NCBI GenBank assembly: GCA_025934105.1
Contig: JAICYS010000028.1
Location: 1 to 34,674 of the forward strand
DNA length: 34,674 nucleotides
Source of the DNA: Myxococcota bacterium
GTDB taxonomy: Bacteria > Myxococcota_A > Polyangia > Fen-1088
Reading direction: 5' to 3'
The stretch's first letter is position 1. Each line of letters opens with the position of its first letter. This document shows positions 26,098-33,366 of the stretch, piece after piece. A program made the position numbers and the translations under genes. Below the pieces are notes generated by a model. The model saw only the letters and a list, made by a program, of their open reading frames with translations, had not been told where the DNA came from and ran no database searches.

Positions 26098-27086
26098 CAC
26101 TTCTTCAGCTCGCGCAGCTCGCTCCAAAAGGCGTCCACGTTCGACCGATCGATGACGCGGATGCCGGTGTTGATGGTGGGCGGGACGGTCTTGCCGTCGT
26201 GCAGCTCCTTCAGCGCCTTCACCGACTGGTAACCAAATTCGAACGGCCGCTGGACGATGGTGGCGGCGATGAGGCCGTCCTTGACGGCCTTCAGCGTCTC
26301 CTGTTCCTCGTCGAACACCACCAGCACCGGTTTGTCCTTGCGGGTCGACGCGCGCACGGCGTCCGCCATGCACGGGCCGTTGTACGACCAGATCCCGATC
26401 GCCAGCACCAGATCAGGGTAGCGCGCCAGCGCGTCCTCGACGTTCTTCTTGGCCAGCGCGCGGTCGGCGTGGTCCAGGAAGACCGGCAGGATCTCGAGCC
26501 CGGGGACCTTGCCCAGCGTCTCGTCGAGGCCCTGCTTCCGTTCGATGGCGTTCTGCATGTCCATGCGGCCGACGAACAGCGCCACCTTCCCCTTGGTGAT
26601 GTGCGCGGCCGCCAGCGCCGCCGTGGCCGTTTTGCCCGCCACCTGGCCGGCTTCGACGTTGTTGGTGCCGACGTAGACCTTGCGGCCCGACTTCGGCGCG
26701 TCCGAGTCGGTCGTCACCAGCGGCATCTTCGCCGCGACCCGGTTGAACACCTCCGTCATGGCGTCCGGGTTGATGGGGCTGATCGCCACCCCGTCGTAGC
26801 CCTGGACCATGATGTCCTCGAGAAAGCGCTGCTGATCGGCGACCTCGCCCTTGAGCGGGCGAAACATGTCGACCTTGACGCCGAAATCCTTCTCCGCCTT
26901 GCGCAGGCCCTTTTCGCCGATGTTCCAGAAGTCCGACGAGTTGTTGGTCACGAAGGCGAAGCGCACCGTCCCCCGGGCGCCCGCCGAGCCAGACGACTGG
27001 CGCTTGCAGGACGGAGCGCCGCCGATCGCGGCCGCCAGGACGGCGGCGAGGATCAGCCGGTTGTGAACGTTGGTTTTTGGCGCCAT
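26097..27086 (-). CDS. Periplasmic sugar-binding protein of ABC importer (lipoprotein)
   Basis: 329 residues. The ATG at 27086 has GGGAGG 6 bases upstream and is preferred over one at 27107. The N-terminus is a lipoprotein-type signal ending near GGAPSC (about residue 27). The mature protein is a Peripla_BP_4 (ribose/galactose-binding) fold: VRFAFVTNNSSDFWNIGEKG at the start, DIMVQGYDGVAISPINPDAM, and PLVTTDSDAP and YVGTNNVEAGQVAG, all typical of the RbsB class. It presents the sugar to the permease. The ligand is not certain: galK and galT point to galactose or a galactoside. Confidence 0.92.
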   Translation of the reverse strand: MAPKTNVHNRLILAAVLAAAIGGAPSCKRQSSGSAGARGTVRFAFVTNNSSDFWNIGEKGLRKAEKDFGVKVDMFRPLKGEVADQQRFLEDIMVQGYDGVAISPINPDAMTEVFNRVAAKMPLVTTDSDAPKSGRKVYVGTNNVEAGQVAGKTATAALAAAHITKGKVALFVGRMDMQNAIERKQGLDETLGKVPGLEILPVFLDHADRALAKKNVEDALARYPDLVLAIGIWSYNGPCMADAVRASTRKDKPVLVVFDEEQETLKAVKDGLIAATIVQRPFEFGYQSVKALKELHDGKTVPPTINTGIRVIDRSNVDAFWSELRELKK

Positions 27087-27103
27087 GGGAAACCTCCCGT
27101 CTC

Positions 27104-28414
27104 TCACCAGGTCAGCGTCAGCCCCGAGTTGACGGTGTTGACGACCTGACGGTCACCCAGCCACCACTCCGCATCGGCCCGGAAGTAGTCGATGTCAAAG
27201 TGGAGGTCCGCGGAGAAGTGATAGACCACGCTGGCGTTGATCCCCACCTGATCCTTGAGCACGCTGATCGCCGGCGTGCCGGTCGCCGGATCGGGGATCA
27301 CGTCCCCGGGAACTTCGTGGACGCGGGTCTCGCCCCAACCGGCGGCCAGATCGAAGTGGCCCAGCACGAACTGGGTCTGAACGTAGAGTCCGTCGAACTT
27401 GCGCATCTGCTGGGTGTGGGCTTGTTCGAAGATCGTCTCGTTGTTGTCGAACGCGTAATTGAGTCCAAGCCCCTGTCCGTAGTGGCCGGCGACGCCCAAG
27501 TGAAACCACCCCAGTTCAAGTCGGCCGCCCGCCCCGCCGCCGTATACGGTGGCGCTTCGATCAGCGGCGACAGCGTAGACCTTCTGCCAGGCTCCGTTCA
27601 GGAACAGGTGGATCTTGCCAAAATCTCCGAGCGGCTGATCGAATGTCAGCTCGGCCTCGGGGCGCCCATACTTCGTCCGACCCCAGTAGAGTCCGACGAA
27701 GGTGCTGGGATCGTAATAGCCGGCGGTCAATTTCAGGCCGTAAAGCGACGGGGTGGCGTACGCGACACCGGCCGAAAAGCCGTTCGCCAGAACGCCGTAC
27801 CCGATTTGCCCGCCGCTCGGCCCCTGGCTAGTGAAGCCGGCCGGATTGCCGACCCCGTAACGATGAGCGTAGAGGAAGTCGATTTCTGTCGCGCCCCGCG
27901 AGTAAAGGGTCAGCGCGCGCCCCACCAGCAGGGTCCCGGCCGGGCCCGCCACCTCGACATAACCTTCGCGGAAGTCTGTTTGATTCAGCAGGTACTTTCG
28001 TTCGCCGAGGGTCTCGGCTGCCGCCCAGAGCGAGACGTACCCGCGAACGGTGGTTTGCTCGGTCAGCTTCCGGCGCAGCCCAAACGCCAAAATATTTCCC
28101 AAAAAGCCGCTGCGGACCCGCGAACCGTCGATAGGGCCGTTGCCCACCGCGTTGTTCGGAAGATTGACCGAATCGCCGGGAATGTTGATCCCTCCGTCGC
28201 CCACCGAGTGCAACATCATCCCGGTGTTGCGGTCGAGCCCGTCCGGGAAGCCATCGCCGTGCAACACCTCGACGAAGGCTCCGACGCGCCCTTCCGTGTA
28301 GAACTCCCAGCCGCCCTCGGACTTCACCAGGGTGATCTCGGCGCGGGCCCGAGAGCCCACGCCGACCGAGACCAGAACGGCCAGGAGAATTTCGACGCGA
28401 AGTCGGCGAATCAC
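27104..28414 (-). CDS. Outer-membrane porin of the sugar operon
   Basis: 436 residues. The GTG start overlaps the previous stop as GTGA and opens a signal peptide (VIRRLRVEILLAVLVSVGVG, cut near RARA-EI). The rest is a long series of amphipathic beta strands with short turns and ends in an aromatic residue (SGLTLTW), the usual recognition end of barrels inserted by BAM. AGTLLVGRALTLYSRGATEID and YATPSLYGLKLTAGYY are like general porins of the Porin_4 type. No plug domain or TonB box is visible, so passage is probably passive. Its place between two surface lipoproteins and the periplasmic binding protein suggests a sugar-specific channel. Confidence 0.85.
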   Translation of the reverse strand: MIRRLRVEILLAVLVSVGVGSRARAEITLVKSEGGWEFYTEGRVGAFVEVLHGDGFPDGLDRNTGMMLHSVGDGGINIPGDSVNLPNNAVGNGPIDGSRVRSGFLGNILAFGLRRKLTEQTTVRGYVSLWAAAETLGERKYLLNQTDFREGYVEVAGPAGTLLVGRALTLYSRGATEIDFLYAHRYGVGNPAGFTSQGPSGGQIGYGVLANGFSAGVAYATPSLYGLKLTAGYYDPSTFVGLYWGRTKYGRPEAELTFDQPLGDFGKIHLFLNGAWQKVYAVAADRSATVYGGGAGGRLELGWFHLGVAGHYGQGLGLNYAFDNNETIFEQAHTQQMRKFDGLYVQTQFVLGHFDLAAGWGETRVHEVPGDVIPDPATGTPAISVLKDQVGINASVVYHFSADLHFDIDYFRADAEWWLGDRQVVNTVNSGLTLTW

Positions 28415-29538
28415 TGGGCTGCCGTGACCGCAGTGACGTCGATGAACACCCACTGACCGTACTGCTCGCCGTTTCCGTTGGGCCCGTCATACGGCTGGTG
28501 GAACGTCGAGGGGGCCGGCGGATTGGCTCCCGTCAGGCTCACCGAGTGGTGCTGGTTGCAAACGTTGCCCGCGTTCTGCGCGATGGTCCCGCAGTTCATG
28601 ACCTGGACGCAGTTCGAATCGAAGGTCGTGAAAGTGATCTGTCCGCCGCCGTAGATCGGGATGGTCTTGGTGTAGTCGATCGGGAAGGTGGTGTGCTGGG
28701 TGGTGGTCGTGTTGATGTGCGGGTTGTCCGCGTTGTCGACCGAGTTGAGGTAATACGTGTCCGGCATCATGCCGCTGCCGGCCGGGTACACGTCCACCTG
28801 GTAGGTGTTGTAGTCGTACCCGTTGCCGTTGGCCGGCTGCGGGGTGCCGCCCTTGGCGAACAGATCGAGGCTCTGCGTGACCGACGTGTTGTTGCCCGCG
28901 TCGCGCGTGGTGTTGACGTAGTTGTACGGCTCGACGACGCCGTACACGTGGAACGTCATGTTGTACTTCTGACCGGAGGTCCCGGAGATCGGGAACATCT
29001 TCGTCCAGGTGACCTTGTTGCCGCTGCAAGGACCGATGTTGGGACAGTCGTACCCGTCGGCGCTGGCCTTGGCGCAGTCGTGAGTCATGAGCGCGCCGTC
29101 CAAGCCGCCCACGATCGATAACAGGTCGCCGCCGCCGCTTCCCGCCATGCCGGTGCCCCCGGCGCCCATCATGCCGCCCGAACCGCTCACGTGCCCGCCG
29201 CTGCCAGTCGAGCCGCCCGGGTTGGCTCCGCCGGACCCGGTGGTGCCGCCCGCCCCGGTCGTGCCGGCCGCGCCGCCCGCCCCGGTGGTGCCGCCCGACC
29301 CGGTCGTGCCGCCCGACGCGCTGCCACCGGCACCGCTGGTCACCTCGCCGCCGCTACCGGTCGAGCCGCCCTTGGCCTCGGTCCCGCCGGCGCCGGTCGC
29401 GCCTCCCGACGCCGTGGCGCCGCCGCTGCCGGGCGTGCCAGAGCCGCCTTCGCCGGTGGGCGAGTTGGGGGGCGTGTTTGAGCAGGCGGCGCCGAACAGC
29501 AACAGCGCGGCGGCAGGTGCCAGGAGCGTGGACTTCAT
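28411..29538 (-). CDS. Lipoprotein with Gly-rich linker and an unrecognised extracytoplasmic domain
   Basis: 375 residues. GGAGG lies 5 bases before the ATG at 29538. A lipoprotein signal (ALLLFGAAC, C19) leads into about 120 residues of GTGGSGG-type linker, then a domain of about 235 residues with several cysteines (THDC, YDCPNIGPC, SNC, MNC, NVC) that could form disulfides. It is rich in Asn, Thr, Tyr and aromatic-beta patterns such as YNMTFHVYGVVEPYNYVN and YDYNTYQVDVYPAG. I do not recognise the fold. It is coupled by a 4-base overlap to the porin, so a role as the porin's surface or periplasmic glycan-binding partner is a reasonable inference. Confidence 0.85.
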   Translation of the reverse strand: MKSTLLAPAAALLLFGAACSNTPPNSPTGEGGSGTPGSGGATASGGATGAGGTEAKGGSTGSGGEVTSGAGGSASGGTTGSGGTTGAGGAAGTTGAGGTTGSGGANPGGSTGSGGHVSGSGGMMGAGGTGMAGSGGGDLLSIVGGLDGALMTHDCAKASADGYDCPNIGPCSGNKVTWTKMFPISGTSGQKYNMTFHVYGVVEPYNYVNTTRDAGNNTSVTQSLDLFAKGGTPQPANGNGYDYNTYQVDVYPAGSGMMPDTYYLNSVDNADNPHINTTTTQHTTFPIDYTKTIPIYGGGQITFTTFDSNCVQVMNCGTIAQNAGNVCNQHHSVSLTGANPPAPSTFHQPYDGPNGNGEQYGQWVFIDVTAVTAAQ

Positions 29539-29625
29539 AGGGGCCTCCATCAATCGAGAAAAAGGTCAGTCTTCCACTACTGTCGGTTCGTGGGCGTTCT
29601 TGTCGCAGCCTGAAGGCGGCACGCT

Positions 29626-29650
29626 AATATAAATAAAGATCGCTTACAAA
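29626..29650 (-). promoter_or_regulatory. AT-rich element with possible internal promoter and operator half-site
   Basis: The 150-base gap between the two lipoprotein genes contains an AT-rich island. On the minus strand it carries TTTGTAAGCGATCTTTAT (29650-29633) and then TATATT (29631-29626), a possible -10. No -35 lies at the right distance. The TTTGTAAGC block recurs in opposite orientation at the start of the LamG gene. It may be a second promoter of the operon under the same control. Confidence 0.3.
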
Positions 29651-29688
29651 TGAGGAGTGGGCGGCCGTGCCGCGGCCGACCATCTGAC

Positions 29689-30834
29689 TCACGGGCAGGA
29701 GATCGGCGCCGTCGACACGACGAAGGTCGGGTCGTCCGAGGCCTTGTCGGCCGACAGCATGCCCGGGGGCGCCGTGTGCCCGGCCGACGTGACCGAATCG
29801 GTGGCGGTGGTCCCGGACGTCTCGTCGAATTTCCAGTACCCGGTCAGGCCAGGCTCGTTCCCCACTAGCGTGTGGTTCATCGTGCTGGTGATCTCCGCCG
29901 CCGAGCGGGCCACGTTCCAGATCCGGAACTCGTCGATCTGACCGTTGAAGTAGGCGGGTGGATAGCCGCCGATCACCAGATCCGACATGCCGGTCATCAG
30001 GGTCGTCTGCGAGCTGGAGTCCGAGGTCTTGCTGGCCTTCAGGACACCGTTGACGTAAGCGCGCACGGTCGTGCCGTCCCAGGTCATCGCGAAGTGCACC
30101 CATTGGTTCATTGAAGTGCCGAGACCGGTGGGCTGATTGTCGTTGTCGAAATAGTTGTTCGTGAACGGGTCGATGCTCCCCTTCGTCCCGCCGAAATCCA
30201 GGCCGAAGCCGTCCGCCTTGCGATTGTTCGTGCCGTAAAAGAACATCGTGTTCGCGTCGCCCGACCAGCTCGTCGTCAACACGTAGGCCCAAAATTCGAT
30301 GGTGCGGTTGGCGTTCCCCAGCGGCAGATCGGCGCTGCCGTTGAACGCGACCAGGACCGCCGCCTTGGCGGGATCGTTGTTCCCGGCGACGTCGGCATTG
30401 AAAGAGATGGCGTGCCCCGCGCAGTTGGTGCCGCCCGCCCCGCCGCCGGCGTGGCCGGACGAGCCGCCCTGGCCCGGGGTTCCGCCCTCGCCTCGGCCGG
30501 CGGTCCCCCCCGTGGCCTGCCCCCCGCCGCCACCGGTGCCGTGCCCGCCGGTGCCGCCGGATCCGACCACACCCCCGCTGCCGGACGACGAGGACCCGGC
30601 GGTTCCGCCCGTCCCCACCGAGCCGCCGGCGGCCGTGGTCCCGCCGGTGCCGGCGCCGGTGTTACCGCCCTCGCCCGCCGAGAAACCGCCCGTGCTGCTG
30701 GCGCCCCCGCTCCCGTTCGTGCCGCCGGTTCCGGTGACGGGCGCGTTGCTGCTCGAGCACGAGAGCACCGTCAGGGCCAGGGGCAGCCCCAGAGCGGCCG
30801 TCAGACCGAGCCATCGCGTCGAATTTGTAAGCAT
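29689..30834 (-). CDS. LamG/concanavalin A-like lectin lipoprotein
   Basis: 381 residues. Lipoprotein signal LPLALTVLSC (C26), about 105 residues of Gly/Ser/Thr linker, then one LamG/concanavalin A-like jelly-roll domain from about residue 140 to the end. Diagnostic segments: RTIEFWAYVLT, WVHFAMTWDGTTVRAYVNGVL, FNGQIDEFRIWNVARSAAEI and LTGYWKFDETSGTTATDSV. No glycosidase catalytic motif is apparent, so binding is more likely than cleavage. The long linker suits display on the cell surface. It is the first structural gene of the sugar operon, 53 bases downstream of the ROK regulator gene. The ATG lacks a ribosome-binding site but no better start is available before the signal peptide. Confidence 0.88.
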   Translation of the reverse strand: MLTNSTRWLGLTAALGLPLALTVLSCSSSNAPVTGTGGTNGSGGASSTGGFSAGEGGNTGAGTGGTTAAGGSVGTGGTAGSSSSGSGGVVGSGGTGGHGTGGGGGQATGGTAGRGEGGTPGQGGSSGHAGGGAGGTNCAGHAISFNADVAGNNDPAKAAVLVAFNGSADLPLGNANRTIEFWAYVLTTSWSGDANTMFFYGTNNRKADGFGLDFGGTKGSIDPFTNNYFDNDNQPTGLGTSMNQWVHFAMTWDGTTVRAYVNGVLKASKTSDSSSQTTLMTGMSDLVIGGYPPAYFNGQIDEFRIWNVARSAAEITSTMNHTLVGNEPGLTGYWKFDETSGTTATDSVTSAGHTAPPGMLSADKASDDPTFVVSTAPISCP

Positions 30835-30841
30835 ACTTTAT
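30824..30841 (+). repeat. 18-bp element, inverted partner of 29633-29650
   Basis: TTTGTAAGCATACTTTAT on the plus strand matches the minus-strand element at 29650-29633 at 15 of 18 positions. The two copies therefore form an inverted pair flanking the LamG gene; this one contains the LamG start codon (30834-30832). Confidence 0.45.
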
Positions 30842-30864
30842 CAACTACCACGAGCGGTCCGTCT

Positions 30865-30884
30865 GTCACAAGCGCTTCCCACCG
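30865..30884. promoter_or_regulatory. Candidate operator between ROK regulator and LamG genes
   Basis: The palindromic core AAGCGCTT (30870-30877) within TGTCACAAGCGCTTCCCACC lies about 36 bases upstream of the LamG start. It resembles the CG-centred operators of LacI/GalR-type sugar repressors. On the minus strand TTGTGA overlaps it and could be a poor -35. The adjacent ROK regulator is the obvious candidate to bind, though ROK operators are usually more AT-rich. Confidence 0.35.
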
Positions 30885-30887
30885 CGG

Positions 30888-32030
30888 TCAGCTCGCGCCC
30901 GACCAGTCCATCGGCATCACGAATTTGTGGATGCCGGCCATCAGCAGCCCGCGCGCGAACCGCTTGGGGGCCAGGATGACGGCCACCGCGTCGAACCGGC
31001 TCCAGACGGCGGCGCGCTGGATGGCGGCGCTCAGGTAGTCGGTGGCCGCCGTGGGCAGCTCGGTGACGCGGCCCACCAGGACGACGCGGCGGACCCCGTA
31101 GATGTTGAGCGCGGCGCCCACGCCGGTCGCCACCGCGTCCAGCGTGGCCCGCATCCAGGTCGGCAGCTCGCGCTGGACCGCCCGCACCACGTCGGCGAAC
31201 GTGCTGCCGCTGCCCTTGGCGTCGCGGAGGCTCTGGATCAACCCGCGCTCGGAGGCCAGCGTCTCCAGGCAGCCGCGCCCGCCGCAGCCGCAGGGGCGGA
31301 GGTTGCCGGGAATCGGGGTGTGCCCGATCTCGCCGCTCAGCGGCAGCACCCCGTTGTAGAGCCGGCCGCGCAGCATCAGCGCGCCACCCACGCCGTCGGC
31401 GATATCGACCATCAGGAAATCGTCGGCGTCCGGCCGCGCGCCCAGCTCGCCCAGCGCCAGCGCCCGGACCTCCTGGACCAGCGCCACCGGGGCCGCCCAG
31501 ACCTGCTTGAGCATCCAGACCAGGTCGGCGTTCTCGGACCAGTGCAGATTGGGGGACAAGAGCACGCGGCCGCCGCGCTCGTCGACGATCCCGGGCGTGC
31601 TGAGCAGGACGGCCCAGGGCCGCTTGATCTCGATGTGGCGCGCGGCCTGGATCAAACGCTCCAGCCAGGCGTCGGCGTTCTCGGGCGTCTGGAACTCCGT
31701 GTCCCAGTGCTCGGTCTCGGGGGGCGCCGGCGGCAGCGCGGCGATCTTGGTCGACTCGACCCCCAGCGCCATGACGATGAAGTGCGGGCGGCTGGTCGCG
31801 AGGCGCACGTGATTGCCCGGCCGGCCCACACCCGGCCGCACCCCGTCGACGATCTTCACCTCTTCGACCACGCCGGCCCGGATCATGTCGTCGATGATCT
31901 TGCCGGCGGTCGGCTTGCTCATGCCGGTGGCCTTGGCGAGCTCGGCCCGGGTCGCCGCCTTGCGGCCCAGCAGTCGTTCGAGGATGGTCGCCTGATTGGC
32001 CAGCCGCAGGCTGGCGGGAATTGCCGGCAT
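30888..32030 (-). CDS. ROK-family transcriptional regulator
   Basis: 380 residues from the ATG at 32030; a TTG six codons upstream is possible. An N-terminal winged helix-turn-helix (about residues 14-60: [20 protein letters not shown], then [14 protein letters not shown]) is joined to a ROK sugar-sensing domain. The ROK signature is clear: [13 protein letters not shown] followed by the zinc cluster [11 protein letters not shown]. The glycine-rich [20 protein letters not shown] is the sugar/phosphate-binding part. Regulators of this class (NagC, Mlc and XylR of Gram-positives) usually repress sugar genes until the sugar or its phosphate binds. It lies directly upstream of the LamG-to-galT operon on the same strand and probably controls it. 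Confidence 0.92.
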   Translation of the reverse strand: MPAIPASLRLANQATILERLLGRKAATRAELAKATGMSKPTAGKIIDDMIRAGVVEEVKIVDGVRPGVGRPGNHVRLATSRPHFIVMALGVESTKIAALPPAPPETEHWDTEFQTPENADAWLERLIQAARHIEIKRPWAVLLSTPGIVDERGGRVLLSPNLHWSENADLVWMLKQVWAAPVALVQEVRALALGELGARPDADDFLMVDIADGVGGALMLRGRLYNGVLPLSGEIGHTPIPGNLRPCGCGGRGCLETLASERGLIQSLRDAKGSGSTFADVVRAVQRELPTWMRATLDAVATGVGAALNIYGVRRVVLVGRVTELPTAATDYLSAAIQRAAVWSRFDAVAVILAPKRFARGLLMAGIHKFVMPMDWSGAS

Positions 32031-32140
32031 CGGGGCCGACTGTATCAAAAGCGGCCTGCAGCCGGGGGCGGCCCCGAGACCCGGCGCGCGCGCTGGTCCA
32101 TGGGTCCACGGTCAGGGTGCCGGTGGACGCGTCGCTTCAG

Positions 32141-32177
32141 CTCGGGCCGGCCCCGAAAAAGGCCGGCCCGAGTTTTT
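32141..32177 (+). terminator. Canonical Rho-independent terminator
   Basis: A perfect 12-bp stem, CTCGGGCCGGCC (32141-32152) with its complement (32161-32172), an 8-base A-rich loop and then TTTTT (32173-32177). Orientation is plus strand only. No intact plus-strand gene precedes it within the window; between the divergent ROK start at 32030 and this hairpin I see no coding signal. It stands immediately before the pstA fragment. Confidence 0.85.
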
Positions 32178-32432
32178 GCGGCCGGCGAGGTGGCGGCCGT
32201 CCTGTTCACGGGCGCGGCGTACTTCCTGCCGCGCCTGCCCAAACACTTGTGGTCTCAGTTCATGTCTCCGAGCTATCACGTGCACGTGCTGTCCACGCGG
32301 TCGCCCCACGTCGACGCGACCAGGCCTCATGCAACGGGGCTGGTGCTGCGCGCGCTGGCGTTCACACTGGACATCGCCACCGTCGGGCTGCGCGGCCGGA
32401 TGCGGCGCCGGCTGCCGGGAGGCGCCGGATGA
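32178..32432 (+). pseudogene. pstA: 3' fragment of phosphate permease gene pstA
   Basis: About 84 codons that read as the C-terminal end of PstA, the inner-membrane permease of the phosphate ABC importer: [19 protein letters not shown] corresponds to the GETAPLLFTA region, followed by [20 protein letters not shown] and a last hydrophobic segment [20 protein letters not shown]. The first two thirds of the gene, and pstS and pstC, are missing; a terminator stands where the break occurs. Conserved GETAP has become GEVAA. The stop overlaps the pstB start as ATGA, the normal operon arrangement, so this is a true remnant of the original operon. It cannot make a working permease. Confidence 0.8.
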
Positions 32433-33205
32433 CCGCCGGCGCCTCCGGGCCCCCGCCCAAGCTGAAGGTCCGCGGCCTGACCGTCTACTACGGCGAGAAG
32501 AAGGCCGTCGGGCCGGTCACGCTGGACATCGTCGCCCAGCACGTGACGGCCCTCATCGGCCCGTCGGGCTGCGGCAAGTCGACCTTTTTGCGCTCGCTCA
32601 ACCGGATGAACGAGCTGATCCCGGGCTGCCGGATCGAGGGGGACGTCCGCCTGGACGGCGATCCGATCTACGGGCACGGCATCGACGCCGTCGGCGTGCG
32701 GCGGCGCATCGGGATGGTGTTCCAGCGCTCGAATCCGTTCCCGAAGTCGATCCGCGAGAACGTCGCCTACGGGCTGCGCATCGGCGGCGTGAAGGACTCG
32801 CGCGAGATCGCGGGGCGCGTCGAGCGCGCGCTGTCGCAGGCGGCGCTGTGGCAAGAGGTGAAGGATCGCCTGAACGACAGCGCGCTGGGCCTGTCGGGTG
32901 GCCAGCAGCAGCGCCTCTGCATCGCGCGCGCGCTGGCCGTCGAGCCGGAGGTCCTGCTGATGGACGAACCGGCGTCGGCGCTGGACCCGATCGCGACGGC
33001 GCACATCGAAGAGCTGATCGGCCAGCTCTCCCAGAACTACACCGTCGTGATCGTGACCCACAACATGCAGCAGGCGGCGCGCGTCGCGGACGACACCGCG
33101 TTCTTCTACCTGGGCGAGCTGGTCGAGTTCGACCGCACCGACGTGCTGTTCACCAAGCCCAGCGACCCGAGAACGGAGGACTACATCAAGGGGCGGTTCG
33201 GCTGA
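32429..33205 (+). CDS. pstB: Phosphate ABC transporter ATPase PstB, isolated from its partners
   Basis: 258 residues, full length. PstB hydrolyses ATP to drive high-affinity phosphate uptake with PstS, PstC and PstA. All motifs are intact: Walker A GPSGCGKS at 44-51, [20 protein letters not shown], signature LSGGQQQR, Walker [20 protein letters not shown] and the C-terminal [17 protein letters not shown] lies 6 bases before the ATG. Yet its neighbours are broken: only a pstA 3' end upstream and a frameshifted phoU 5' end downstream, and a terminator sits 250 bases upstream. Either it was stranded recently, or it still serves a permease encoded elsewhere. Expression is uncertain because no promoter is evident. 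Confidence 0.93.
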   Translation: MTAGASGPPPKLKVRGLTVYYGEKKAVGPVTLDIVAQHVTALIGPSGCGKSTFLRSLNRMNELIPGCRIEGDVRLDGDPIYGHGIDAVGVRRRIGMVFQRSNPFPKSIRENVAYGLRIGGVKDSREIAGRVERALSQAALWQEVKDRLNDSALGLSGGQQQRLCIARALAVEPEVLLMDEPASALDPIATAHIEELIGQLSQNYTVVIVTHNMQQAARVADDTAFFYLGELVEFDRTDVLFTKPSDPRTEDYIKGRFG

Positions 33206-33234
33206 TCCGCGGCCACGATCCCTGGCGCGAACGC

Positions 33235-33366
33235 CCGAACCGCGAACACGAACTGGAGCTCCGCCGCTGCGCGAGCAACTGCTGCTCATGGCGGCCAAGG
33301 TCGAGGACCCGACCGACGCCAGCGTCCGGCCCTCATCGACCGCGACGGCCACCCGGCCGAACAGCT
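33235..33366 (+). pseudogene. phoU: 5' fragment of phoU with two frameshifts
   Basis: Just after pstB the sequence reads NREHELELRR; one base is missing near 33267, then the next frame gives LREQLLLMAAKVED; another base is missing near 33329, and the next frame gives ALIDRDGHPAEQ. Joined, these match the first PhoU helices (ExELxxLREQLLxMAxxVE ... ALxxRDxxLAE). PhoU signals phosphate status from the Pst transporter to the PhoR kinase. The remaining three quarters of the gene are gone and a different gene fragment follows without a gap. The exact end is uncertain by a few codons. Confidence 0.7.

Noticed and set aside
29087-29632. Pro/Val-rich plus-strand frame opposite the Gly-rich linker
   Set aside because: Reverse complement of Gly/Ser/Thr codons gives Pro/Ala/Val runs; no start signal and no domain.
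30410-30740. Repeated GC-rich units that could suggest a CRISPR array or tandem repeat locus
   Set aside because: No constant repeat with unique spacers; the pattern is the coding of GTGGSGG linkers.
30888-32030. ROK protein as a glucokinase-type sugar kinase
   Set aside because: The N-terminal winged helix-turn-helix and position before a sugar operon mark it as a regulator.
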